Below, piece after piece: positions 19,285 through 29,056 of a stretch of DNA of 64,000 nt. The position numbers were made by a program, and so were the translations under genes. Numbering within the stretch: the stretch's first letter is position 1; each line of letters starts with the position of its first letter. Location: positions 62,001 to 126,000 of the forward strand of contig NZ_BMPO01000001.1 in assembly GCF_014647635.1 (NCBI RefSeq). The letters are read 5' to 3'. The notes beneath the pieces are model-generated. The model was given only the letters and a program-made list of their open reading frames with translations. It did not search any database and had not been told where the DNA came from. This stretch comes from Pseudomonas matsuisoli (GTDB lineage: Bacteria; Pseudomonadota; Gammaproteobacteria; Pseudomonadales; Pseudomonadaceae).

Positions 19285-20661
19285 ATGCTCGATGCCATCC
19301 GCTGGGACGGCGACCTGATTCGTCGTTACGACCATGCCGGCCCGCGTTACACCTCCTATCCCACTGCACTTCAGTTCCACGATGGCATTGGCGCGTTCGA
19401 CCTGCTTTCAGCCCTGCGCGACAGCAAGCGCGCCGGCCGGCCTCTGTCGCTGTACGTGCACGTGCCCTTCTGCGCGAACATTTGCTACTACTGCGCCTGC
19501 AACAAGGTGATCACCAAGGACCGCTCGCGCGCCACGCATTACCTGGCACGCCTCGAGCACGAGATCGGGCTGGTGGCGTGCCATGTCGGTGCGGGCCAGA
19601 AGGTTCAGCAAGTGCATCTAGGTGGCGGTACGCCGACCTTCCTTAACCACGACGAATTGCGGCGCCTAATGCGCACGCTGCGCGAACGGTTCACCTTCGA
19701 CGAAGGGGGCGATCTAGGTATCGAGCTCGATCCCCGCGAAGCCGACTGGTCGAGCATGGGCCTGCTGCGCGAGCTAGGATTCAATCGCGTGAGCCTGGGG
19801 GTACAGGACCTCGATCCAACCGTACAACGCGCCGTCAACCGTCTACAGAGCCTCGACGAAACACGAACCTTGATCGAGGCGGCCCGTACCCTGCAATTTC
19901 GCTCGGTTAACCTCGACCTCATCTACGGCTTACCCAAGCAAACACCCGAAGGCTTCGCTCGCACCGTCAGCGAAGTCATCGCCCTCCAACCCGACCGGCT
20001 GTCGCTGTTCAATTACGCGCATTTGCCGCAACGTTTTCTGCCTCAACGGCGCATCGAAGCCGCTGACCTACCGCAGCCTGCCCAAAAACTCGACATGCTC
20101 CGGCGCAGCATTGAACAGCTGACCGAGGCCGGTTACCGCTATATCGGCATGGATCACTTTGCGCTGCCAGACGACGAGCTCGCGATTGCCCAGGAAGATG
20201 GCCGGCTGCACCGTAATTTCCAGGGCTACACGACGCATGGGCATTGCGACTTGATCGGCCTCGGCGTCTCGGCTATCAGTCAGGTCGGCGAACTCTACTG
20301 TCAGAACGATACGGACTTGAACCGCTACCAGAGCAACCTCGATAGCGGCCTGCTACCTACCGTACGCGGTGTTCGCACCGGTGCTGACGACCGTGTTCGC
20401 CGTGCCGTGATCATGGAATTGATGTGCGCCTTCGGGCTGTCGTTCAGCGACATCGAGCAGCGCTTCGGCATCAACACTCGGACGTACTTCGCCGACGCAT
20501 GGCCTGGCCTGCAGCAGATGGCCCGCGATGGGCTGCTAACGTTGAACGACGACGGTATCGACATCCTGCCAAGCGGGCGCTTGCTCGTCCGCTCAATCTG
20601 CATGCTGTTCGACCGCTACCTCAACGAGGCACGCCACAGCGGGTACTCGCGTGTCATCTAG
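19285..20661 (+). CDS. hemN: oxygen-independent coproporphyrinogen III dehydrogenase HemN
   Basis: This 458-residue radical-SAM enzyme converts coproporphyrinogen III to protoporphyrinogen IX without oxygen, for haem synthesis in the cytoplasm. The 4Fe-4S motif CxxxCxxC is at Cys63, Cys67 and Cys70, followed by a further Cys72 as in true HemN rather than HemW. HLGGGTPTFL and the N-terminal RYTSYPTA substrate motif are present. The Anr box upstream and the anr gene downstream match the Pseudomonas arrangement and predict induction under low oxygen. Confidence 0.96.
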   Translation: MLDAIRWDGDLIRRYDHAGPRYTSYPTALQFHDGIGAFDLLSALRDSKRAGRPLSLYVHVPFCANICYYCACNKVITKDRSRATHYLARLEHEIGLVACHVGAGQKVQQVHLGGGTPTFLNHDELRRLMRTLRERFTFDEGGDLGIELDPREADWSSMGLLRELGFNRVSLGVQDLDPTVQRAVNRLQSLDETRTLIEAARTLQFRSVNLDLIYGLPKQTPEGFARTVSEVIALQPDRLSLFNYAHLPQRFLPQRRIEAADLPQPAQKLDMLRRSIEQLTEAGYRYIGMDHFALPDDELAIAQEDGRLHRNFQGYTTHGHCDLIGLGVSAISQVGELYCQNDTDLNRYQSNLDSGLLPTVRGVRTGADDRVRRAVIMELMCAFGLSFSDIEQRFGINTRTYFADAWPGLQQMARDGLLTLNDDGIDILPSGRLLVRSICMLFDRYLNEARHSGYSRVI

Positions 20662-20708
20662 GCAGCCAAAGACCACACTGACAGAGTGCTTATGTCTGCG
20701 TTAATCTC

Positions 20709-20724
20709 TGTGACTTCGATCACG
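20709..20724. promoter_or_regulatory. CRP/Vfr-like site before anr
   Basis: The sequence TGTGACTTCGATCACG matches the CRP/Vfr consensus TGTGA-N6-TCACA at all but the last base. It ends 15 bases before the anr ATG, so it would overlap the promoter or leader and act as a repressor site, or activate only from an unusual position. Confidence 0.5.
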
Positions 20725-20739
20725 AATGGAACCCCGAGC

Positions 20740-21471
20740 ATGTCCGACTCCCCTCCCCGGACTTCCCACCAAGCTCACTGCAAGGATTGCAGTCTGGCCT
20801 CGCTATGCCTGCCCCTGTCGCTGGAGCTCCACGACATGGATGCGCTGGACGACATCGTGAAGCGTGGTCGCCCCCTGAAGAAAAATGAATACCTCTTCCG
20901 ACAAGGCGATGCCTTCGGTTCAGTGTTCGCGGTTCGTTCGGGCTCCCTAAGAACGTTCAGTGTCACGGATAACGGCGAGGAACAAATCACCGGTTTCCAC
21001 CTGCCGAGCGAGCTGGTGGGCTTGTCCGGGATGGATGACGAGCGTTACCCCGTCGCGGCGCAGGCGATGGAAACCACCTCCGTGTGCGAAATCCCGTTCG
21101 AGCGCCTCGACGAACTGGCGCTGCAACTGCCGCAATTACGCCGCCAGCTGATGCGGGTCATGAGCCGTGAGATACGCGATGACCAGCAAATGATGCTGTT
21201 GTTGTCGAAGAAAACCGCGGATGAACGCATCGCGACCTTCCTCGTCAACCTGTCGGCACGCTTCCATGCGCGCGGGTTCTCCGCCAATCAATTCCGCCTT
21301 TCGATGTCCCGCAACGAAATCGGCAACTACCTTGGGTTGGCGGTAGAGACCGTTTCCCGGGTGTTCACCCGCTTTCAACAAACAGGGCTGATCGAAGCAG
21401 AGGGCAAGGAAGTGCACATCCTCGATCCTATCGAGCTGTGCGCCCTTGCAGGTGGAGCGGTGCGCGGTTGA
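20740..21471 (+). CDS. anr: anaerobic global regulator Anr (FNR family)
   Basis: The 243-residue regulator senses oxygen through a 4Fe-4S cluster and activates genes for low-oxygen life. Cluster ligands are visible at Cys14, Cys17, Cys23 and Cys116, a cyclic-nucleotide-binding-like domain spans about 30-145, and a Crp-type helix-turn-helix with [21 protein letters not shown] lies near residues 190-215. An in-frame ATG 54 bases upstream exists, but the chosen start gives the usual family length and N-terminus. The order hemN-anr is as in Pseudomonas, and the Anr box before hemN is the obvious local target. Confidence 0.95.
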   Translation: MSDSPPRTSHQAHCKDCSLASLCLPLSLELHDMDALDDIVKRGRPLKKNEYLFRQGDAFGSVFAVRSGSLRTFSVTDNGEEQITGFHLPSELVGLSGMDDERYPVAAQAMETTSVCEIPFERLDELALQLPQLRRQLMRVMSREIRDDQQMMLLLSKKTADERIATFLVNLSARFHARGFSANQFRLSMSRNEIGNYLGLAVETVSRVFTRFQQTGLIEAEGKEVHILDPIELCALAGGAVRG

Positions 21472-21497
21472 ATTCGGCGTTTGCGACGCGCCTCTTA

Positions 21498-21524
21498 GGG
21501 TGAAATCTCACAGGGCTTCCCCCC
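21498..21524. repeat. dispersed repeat, AGGGTGAA family, copy 1
   Basis: This 27-base segment starts AGGGTGAAATCTCACAGG and matches the segment at 24258-24284 at 22 of 27 positions. It can fold as a small hairpin. It lies between anr and the HPP gene. Confidence 0.5.
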
Positions 21525-21685
21525 AAAATGATCGCTTTGGCCTAACAGGCGTTTAGCGATGGATCACACCGCGACACGGCTCACCACTCTCTAAGCCAGA
21601 TCATCGCTGCGATTCATAATTAGCAACATTTTGGTGCATTTGGTACGTTACACGCCCCATTCGTGTGCCACTCACCAACGCAACC

Positions 21686-22768
21686 ATGTTCATTTCCTGG
21701 CTGAAACGCTTCAGTCCCCGCCCGCAAACGACGCCTCTTCCCGAGCAGCTGCTGAGCTGCCTAGGCGCCTTCATCGGCCTCGCCATCACGGCGTGGATTT
21801 GCCGCACCACATTGGGTCATTCCAGCAGCCCATGGCTCATCGCACCGATGGGCGCTTCGGCGGTGCTCTTGTTTGCCGTGCCGTCCAGCCCGTTGGCCCA
21901 ACCTTGGTCGATCGTTGCGGGCAACATGCTTTCTGCCCTTGTCGGCGTCGCCTGCGCACACGTCATACCGCTGCCCTGGCTGGCTGCTGCTACGGCCAGT
22001 TCACTTGCGATAGCGGCCATGTTTGCCGGCCGATGCGTTCATCCCCCTGGCGGTGCTGTCGCGATGACCGCCGTCCTGGGCGGTGAGCCCATCGCACACC
22101 TGGGCTACGCCTTCGCGTTGATACCGGTGGGCCTGAGTTGCGTTTCCATCGTATTGATCGCTCTAACTTTCAACAGGTTGCTCAAGCGCAATTACCCCTC
22201 ACCCGTCCTCGATGGGTCGGCGAGAACGACCTCGGATATCCGTCCAGAAGAACGCGTTGGCATCCGTTCCGAGGACGTACGCGCCGCTCTGGTGGACCGC
22301 CATCTGCAGCTGAACATCAGCGAAAAGGATCTGGAAGGGCTGTTGTTCGAGACTGAAAAGAAGGTATATCGCAGGCGTTTCGGGGGTATGCGCTGCGAAG
22401 ACATCATGTCCCGCGATGTCATAACACTGGATGTTGGCGCGTCTGCCGGCGCGGCCTTGAGCCTGATGGCAACGCATGGCCTGGACAGCCTTCCCGTGGT
22501 GGAAAACGGCGCGTTCAAGGGTGTACTGGCCGCATCACGACTCTATGAGCTCGCAGGGAAACCGGACATGCCGCTAGATGAATATCTGCATTCCGTGGCG
22601 CCGGTGTATCCCGATCGATTCATCGAAGACCTCATGACGCCACTTGCAGAGGCGCACGGCCATCGGCTACCGGTCGTGGACGCCGACGGTCAATTGATCG
22701 GAATGGTCAGCCAAACCGATCTCGTCGCCGCGCTGTTCAGAACGTCGCTGGAACGCCCATCCGCATAA
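21686..22768 (+). CDS. HPP-family membrane protein with CBS-domain pair
   Basis: The protein (360 aa) has an N-terminal HPP domain of four helices carrying the family motif CVHPPGGAVA, then a linker and two CBS domains (about residues 235-345, with RCEDIMSRDVITLDV and the second motif EDLMTPLAEAHGHRLPVVD). HPP proteins are membrane proteins of unsettled function; a plant relative is linked to nitrite transport. CBS pairs bind adenine nucleotides and often gate transporters. The in-frame GTG at 21665 is an alternative start. No operon partner is evident, although a DUF2254 membrane protein follows after 113 bases. Confidence 0.85.
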   Translation: MFISWLKRFSPRPQTTPLPEQLLSCLGAFIGLAITAWICRTTLGHSSSPWLIAPMGASAVLLFAVPSSPLAQPWSIVAGNMLSALVGVACAHVIPLPWLAAATASSLAIAAMFAGRCVHPPGGAVAMTAVLGGEPIAHLGYAFALIPVGLSCVSIVLIALTFNRLLKRNYPSPVLDGSARTTSDIRPEERVGIRSEDVRAALVDRHLQLNISEKDLEGLLFETEKKVYRRRFGGMRCEDIMSRDVITLDVGASAGAALSLMATHGLDSLPVVENGAFKGVLAASRLYELAGKPDMPLDEYLHSVAPVYPDRFIEDLMTPLAEAHGHRLPVVDADGQLIGMVSQTDLVAALFRTSLERPSA

Positions 22769-22881
22769 GGGTGAATACGCGGTATTCGAATGGCCAGCCA
22801 TTTTGACGTCGCGCAGGCCCACAACCGAAACTCTTCTGTCACCCCCAAGGTCGATTGCAGGTCGTATCTGGAGCGGTATGG

Positions 22882-24120
22882 ATGTTCAGACTCAAGGTTT
22901 GGTTGGCGCGCCTGCGCAAGCAGTTATGGTTTCGCCCTACGCTCTGGAGCCTGTTGGCAACCGCGGCCGCCCTGCTTGGCACCTTGGCCAACAGCTACCT
23001 TCCTGAATCCAGCGTTCCCAGTATCGAGCGCGACACACTGCAGAACCTGCTCACCATCATCGCGTCGAGCATGCTGACGGTAACCACGTTTTCCTTATCG
23101 ATCTTGGTGGGCGCCTTTTCCTCCGCCTCTAGCTCAGCAACGCCGCGTGCGACCCGGCTGATGGTCGAGGACGACAGTGCGCAATCGGCCATTGCCAGCT
23201 TCATCGCCGCGTTCATCTATTCGATCATTTCCCTATTGGCACTGGGCATCGGCTACTACGGACCCTCAGGGCGTTTCGTCCTGCTGATCGGAACAGTTCT
23301 CGTGACGGCGTGGGTCATCGTCGCCCTACTGCGCTGGCTGCAAACCCTGGCATCGCTTGGTCGAATGGGCGATACCATCACCCGTGTCGAACGGGTCGCT
23401 GCACGTTCGTTGGAAAGTCACCGACGCCAGCCTTACCTGAACGCAGAATGTGGCCCCCGCGAGGTACACGGTTGGCCGGTACACGCCTCTTCCAGTGGCT
23501 ATCTCGCCTTCATTGATGTGAACTCATTGCAGTCGCTCGCACAGCGTCTGGACCTGAAGTGCCATGTGCGGGTGCGCCCCGGAGGCTGGATCGATCCAAG
23601 CGTTCCCATCGCCATCCTCGACCGGGAATGCAGCGATACGACGGAACGTGACCGTATCCTCGATGCATTCCATATCGCCACTGAGCGCTCCTTCGAGCAG
23701 GACCCTCGCTTCGGACTGCTAGTCCTGAGTGAAATTGGCCAGCGCGGGCTCTCTTCCGCCGTCAACGACAGTGGCACGCCCATCGCGGTGCTTTCATCGC
23801 TGACCCGGGTATTCATCGATGCCGCACGTATTGAACGGTCACCTGCCGAATGCACACGCGTCACTGTCGTGCCACTCGATGAGCAAGATCTCATGGAAGA
23901 TGCTTTCGGGGCGCTGGAGCGTGATGGCGCCGCGTCGCTCGAATTGAACGTACGGCTTCAGAAAATGCTCCATGCCATCGCCCGCAATGGCAGCGAGCCG
24001 ACATCGAAGGCAGCCCAGGGCTTGGCTCAGCGTGCCTGTCGACGCGCAACAGCCCGACTGCCATCCGAAGACAGCGAGCGGTTGACGCAGGTTTACGTCG
24101 ATACGTGGGGAACCGAGTAA
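22882..24120 (+). CDS. DUF2254 membrane protein
   Basis: The 412-residue protein has two N-terminal helices, two more near residues 105-160, and a soluble C-terminal domain. The segment LTIIASSMLTVTTFSLSILVGAFSSASSSATPRATRLMVEDDSAQSA is the DUF2254 hallmark. Family members are predicted inner-membrane proteins with no established function. The ATG at 22882 has GGAG about nine bases upstream. Same strand as the HPP gene, so co-transcription is possible. Confidence 0.85.
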   Translation: MFRLKVWLARLRKQLWFRPTLWSLLATAAALLGTLANSYLPESSVPSIERDTLQNLLTIIASSMLTVTTFSLSILVGAFSSASSSATPRATRLMVEDDSAQSAIASFIAAFIYSIISLLALGIGYYGPSGRFVLLIGTVLVTAWVIVALLRWLQTLASLGRMGDTITRVERVAARSLESHRRQPYLNAECGPREVHGWPVHASSSGYLAFIDVNSLQSLAQRLDLKCHVRVRPGGWIDPSVPIAILDRECSDTTERDRILDAFHIATERSFEQDPRFGLLVLSEIGQRGLSSAVNDSGTPIAVLSSLTRVFIDAARIERSPAECTRVTVVPLDEQDLMEDAFGALERDGAASLELNVRLQKMLHAIARNGSEPTSKAAQGLAQRACRRATARLPSEDSERLTQVYVDTWGTE

Positions 24121-24126
24121 ACCGTT

Positions 24127-24162
24127 CGGTGGGTGACGCCTGCGGCTAACCCACCCTACGGT
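24127..24162. repeat. GTAGGGTGG-type palindromic repeat, inverted copy
   Basis: Read on the minus strand this begins CCGTAGGGTGGGTTAGCCG and ends in its imperfect complement, so it folds on GGTGGGT/ACCCACC. It belongs to the same dispersed family as the copy 35 bases downstream, in the opposite orientation. Confidence 0.6.
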
Positions 24163-24194
24163 GGCGTGCCACGTTCGCCGATTGACGTGAAAAC

Positions 24195-24230
24195 CGTAGG
24201 GTGGATAACGGCGCAGCCTTATCCGCCGTA
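24195..24230. repeat. GTAGGGTGG-type palindromic repeat
   Basis: The element begins CGTAGGGTGGATAACGGCGC and folds on GGTGGATAA/TTATCCGCC. A close relative at 55902-55934 carries paired changes on both arms. It lies in the gap between the convergent DUF2254 and oadA genes. Confidence 0.7.
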
Positions 24231-24257
24231 ACCTCAATGCAACGCCACCAGAAACGC

Positions 24258-24284
24258 AGGGTGAAGTCCCGCAGGGCTTCCACC
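24258..24284. repeat. dispersed repeat, AGGGTGAA family, copy 2
   Basis: The segment starts AGGGTGAAGTCCCGCAGG and is the second copy of the repeat at 21498-21524. It lies just downstream of oadA, so it may act as a 3'-end hairpin for that transcript. Confidence 0.5.
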
Positions 24285-24322
24285 GGGGTCTACACCTGTC
24301 TTGCGTCGGCTCCAGGCATCCG

Positions 24323-26131
24323 TCAGCCCTCGATCTCCACCAGGACTTCACCGGGATTGACCCGATCACCCTTGGCCACATGCACGGCTTTGACGGTGCC
24401 GGCAATGGGCGCCTGGATTTCAGTTTCCATCTTCATTGCCTCAGTGATGAGCACGGCCTGCCCCGCTTTCACGGTATCGCCCTCCTTCACCAGCACATCG
24501 ACGATATTGCCCGGCATGCTGGTGCTGACGTCGCCAGGGCCGCCCGCCGATTTGCGTTTGCTGCCCGAGCCGTCGCCGACGTACTCGTTCAAGGACTCGA
24601 ACACGACTTCTTCGGGCATGCCGTCAATGGTCAGGTAGATCTGCCGCTTGCCCTCGCCACGCACGCCAACCCCGGTGATGTCGACCCGGTAACTTTCACC
24701 ATGCACATCGATGACGAACTCGGTGGGCACGCCTTCTGCCGACGCTGCTGGAGCACCCGCTTCAGGGATCGGCAGCAACACCTCCGGCTCGAGCGTTCCC
24801 GCCGCCCGCTGCTCCAGGAACTTGCGCCCGATATCAGGAAACATGGCGAAGGTCATAACGTCTTCTTCGGATTTCGCCAATTCACCGATATCGGCGCGCA
24901 GACGATGCAGTTCCGGTTTCAACAAGTCCGCCGGGCGCACCTCGATGACGTCTTCGTTGCCGATGGCGCGCTTGCGCAGGAGTTCGCAGATCTCACCTGG
25001 CGCCTTGCCGTAGCGGCCTTGCAGGTAGAGCTTCACCTCGTTGGTGATGGTCTTGTAACGCTCGCCCGCTAACACGTTGAACACGGCTTGGGTGCCGACG
25101 ATTTGCGAGGTTGGCGTTACCAGAGGGGGGTAGCCCAGGTCCTTGCGGACTTTCGGAATCTCGTCGAACACCTCATTGATACGGTTGAGCGCGCCCTGCT
25201 CCTTCAGCTGATTCGCGAGGTTGGAGATCATGCCACCCGGCACCTGATTCACCTGCACACGCGTATCCACCCCGGTAAATTCGCTTTCGAACTGGTGGTA
25301 CTTCTTGCGCACCGCATGGAAGTACATGCCGATGTCCTGAATCAGCTCGAGATCCAGCCCCGTGTCGTACTCGGTCCCGCGCAATGCGGCCACCATCGAC
25401 TCGGTCCCCGGATGGCTCGTGCCCCAAGCCATGCTGGAGATCGCTGTGTCGATGTGGTCGGCGCCGTTTTCCACCGCCTTGAGTTGGCACATGCTCGCTA
25501 CACCGGCAGTGTCATGGGAATGGATGAACACTGGGAGCGTCAGCGCCTGCTTCAGCGCTTTGACCAAGTCACCGGTAGCGAACGGCGTGAGCAAACCGGC
25601 CATGTCCTTGATGGCGATGGAGTCGACGCCTAGCTCCGCCATCCGTTTGGCCTGTGCGACGAAAGCCTCGACGGTGTGTACCGGGCTGGTCGTGTAGCAG
25701 ATCGTGCCCTGTGCATGTTTGCCGGTCTTTTTCACGGCGGCGATGGCCGTTTCCAGGTTACGCACGTCATTCATCGCGTCGAAGATGCGGAACACATCGA
25801 TACCGTTTTCTGCGGCACGCTCGACGAAGGCCTCGACGACATCGTCGCTGTAATGGCGGTAGCCCAGGAGATTCTGGCCGCGCAGCAGCATTTGCAGCCG
25901 TGTGTTCGGCAAGGCTTCACGTAACGCTCGCAGACGCTCCCAAGGGTCTTCCTTGAGGAAGCGCACGCAGGCGTCGAAGGTGGCTCCGCCCCAGACTTCC
26001 AGCGACCAGTAGCCGACTTTATCGAGCTTGTCGCAGATGGGCAGCATGTCTTCCAGGCGCATGCGGGTGGCCAGCAACGACTGATGGGCGTCGCGCAGGA
26101 TGGTGTCGGTTACGTGGATTTTCTTGCTCAT
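24323..26131 (-). CDS. oadA: pyruvate carboxylase subunit B / OadA-type carboxyltransferase
   Basis: The 602-residue protein has an N-terminal carboxyltransferase barrel (DTILRDAHQSLLATRMR, with the metal-site SHDTAG segment near residue 210), a conserved carboxylase domain, and a C-terminal biotinyl domain with acceptor Lys567 in EAMKME. With a separate biotin carboxylase upstream it forms the two-subunit (alpha4beta4) pyruvate carboxylase that refills oxaloacetate. True oxaloacetate decarboxylase would need membrane subunits (oadB, oadG), which are absent. The start follows GAGGAA, ten bases after the pycA stop. Confidence 0.93.
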   Translation of the reverse strand: MSKKIHVTDTILRDAHQSLLATRMRLEDMLPICDKLDKVGYWSLEVWGGATFDACVRFLKEDPWERLRALREALPNTRLQMLLRGQNLLGYRHYSDDVVEAFVERAAENGIDVFRIFDAMNDVRNLETAIAAVKKTGKHAQGTICYTTSPVHTVEAFVAQAKRMAELGVDSIAIKDMAGLLTPFATGDLVKALKQALTLPVFIHSHDTAGVASMCQLKAVENGADHIDTAISSMAWGTSHPGTESMVAALRGTEYDTGLDLELIQDIGMYFHAVRKKYHQFESEFTGVDTRVQVNQVPGGMISNLANQLKEQGALNRINEVFDEIPKVRKDLGYPPLVTPTSQIVGTQAVFNVLAGERYKTITNEVKLYLQGRYGKAPGEICELLRKRAIGNEDVIEVRPADLLKPELHRLRADIGELAKSEEDVMTFAMFPDIGRKFLEQRAAGTLEPEVLLPIPEAGAPAASAEGVPTEFVIDVHGESYRVDITGVGVRGEGKRQIYLTIDGMPEEVVFESLNEYVGDGSGSKRKSAGGPGDVSTSMPGNIVDVLVKEGDTVKAGQAVLITEAMKMETEIQAPIAGTVKAVHVAKGDRVNPGEVLVEIEG

Positions 26132-26141
26132 TGTTCGTTCC

Positions 26142-27557
<1,416 letters not shown>

Positions 27558-27732
27558 GGTGCATCACCCTCGATCAGCCAATTGTTTTTATTTAAGGCCA
27601 GAAGCGACCCCATTGCCTCCAGTCCGGCGCTCGTTCGTCGTGATCGAACGACCCTAGCGGGCGACGTACAGCGCGCCGCGCATTCATGTAGTCAACGCTG
27701 GAGAACACTACCCGGCATCAGCAATTAACTAA

Positions 27733-27772
27733 AATAAATATTTATTGGGCCTTGCATAAGCAATCACTTATG
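27733..27772. promoter_or_regulatory. two palindromes, candidate LysR operator between pycA and its regulator
   Basis: Two perfect palindromes lie side by side in an AT-rich stretch: AATAAATATTTATT at 27733-27746, and CATAAG-N6-CTTATG at 27755-27772, which contains the T-N11-A pattern of LysR sites. They lie 31 to 71 bases before the LysR gene and about 175 to 215 bases before pycA, a usual position for autoregulation with divergent activation. Confidence 0.5.
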
Positions 27773-27803
27773 TTCATTCGCTTTAGCCTTAGGAGACAAA
27801 GCC

Positions 27804-28790
27804 ATGCGTAAAGCGCTCCTGCGTATGACACTGCGCCAACTTCAGGTCTTTCGCGCTGTGTGCGACAGCCTGTCCTACAGTCGCGCCGCCGAAGAGATGT
27901 CACTGACGCAACCGGCCGTAAGCCTGCAGATCCGCCAACTCGAAGAGCTGATAGGACAGCCGTTGTTCGAATACACGGGGAAGAAACTTTACCTAACCGA
28001 CGCTGCCGAGGCGCTGCAGCGAGCCAGCCAGGACATCTTCGGACGCCTGGAAAACCTCGACATGCAGCTGTCAGATTTGCGGGGTTCACTACAAGGCCAA
28101 TTGAGCTTGGCGATCGAGTCCAGCGCTCAATATTTCGTACCGCATCTGTTCGCGGCGTTTCGCAGGACGCACCCCGATATCCATTTACGCCTCACGGTGG
28201 TGAACCATGGCCAAGCCGTACGACGCTTGGGTGGCGACCGCGATGACCTGCTGATCATTTCGCAAATACCGAACGACGTTCCGCTGGATTTCCTGCCCTT
28301 TCTCGAAAACCCAATCATCGCAGTCGCGCCCCCCAACCATCCGCTATGCAAGATGGCGCATATCCACCTTGCAGACCTTACGCGCTGGCCGTTGCTCGTG
28401 CGCGAGCAAGGCTCGGGAACACGTCGCGCTTGTGAGGAGTACTGCCATCAAAAGCGTGCGCATTTCCCTCATACGTTGGAACTCGGATCTTCCGAAGCTC
28501 AACGCGAGGGCGTGATGGCCGGGCTCGGGCTGGCGTTGTTGCCTCGCCATTCCGTGCGCCGAGAGCTGGATAGCGGCTTGCTTGTGGAACTGCCTGTCGC
28601 CGAGCTGCCACTCATGCGCAGCTGGTGCGTCGCGCATCCCAGAGGCAAGTACCTGTCCCCTGTCGCGCAAGCGTTTTTTGCCTACATTCGGGCTCAACGC
28701 AGCGCCATCGTCCGCATGGCCGACCGATTTACAACGGGACCGGAAGCAGTTGATGATCGACCAGCGCCTGCAAGCCCTGTCGTGCAGTAA
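27804..28790 (+). CDS. LysR-family regulator divergent from pycA-oadA (PycR-like)
   Basis: The 328-residue protein has an N-terminal winged helix-turn-helix (FRAVCDSLSYSRAAEEMSLTQPAVSLQIRQLE) and an effector-binding domain. TAGGAG eight bases before the ATG supports the start. Position and orientation match the LysR regulator next to the Pseudomonas pyruvate carboxylase genes, which controls them and has been linked to lipid metabolism and virulence. Control of pycA here is inferred from divergence and from the palindromes between the genes. Confidence 0.87.
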   Translation: MRKALLRMTLRQLQVFRAVCDSLSYSRAAEEMSLTQPAVSLQIRQLEELIGQPLFEYTGKKLYLTDAAEALQRASQDIFGRLENLDMQLSDLRGSLQGQLSLAIESSAQYFVPHLFAAFRRTHPDIHLRLTVVNHGQAVRRLGGDRDDLLIISQIPNDVPLDFLPFLENPIIAVAPPNHPLCKMAHIHLADLTRWPLLVREQGSGTRRACEEYCHQKRAHFPHTLELGSSEAQREGVMAGLGLALLPRHSVRRELDSGLLVELPVAELPLMRSWCVAHPRGKYLSPVAQAFFAYIRAQRSAIVRMADRFTTGPEAVDDRPAPASPVVQ

Positions 28791-29056
28791 AGCCAGTCGA
28801 CCGTGCGTGACCGGTATGAGTTTGGGCCTCGCTGGAACACTTGGTCCATTTCCACGGTCCGCCACTAAAGCGGTGCTATCGGCGCCACAGCACCAGGTGC
28901 AGCTGCTGGGTGGGTGTTGCAGAAACGGCCGATTGAAACCCTCCGTTTTCTTACCAAGGCTATTTCAACCACTGCCGCTATGGCGCATCAAGACGTGAAC
29001 AGCCGTCGCGCCGTTGACTACACTCGTACAGACGGAAAGGACAATTTGGGCCACGC

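Noticed and set aside
20728-20733. GGAACC before anr as a hrp box
   Set aside because: No CCACNNA at 15-16 bases downstream; the same holds for GGAACC at 38730-38735 (minus strand) and for those inside hrpS and hrpL.
24323-26131. Sodium-pumping oxaloacetate decarboxylase
   Set aside because: The membrane subunits OadB and OadG are missing, and a biotin carboxylase gene is adjacent, which fits pyruvate carboxylase.
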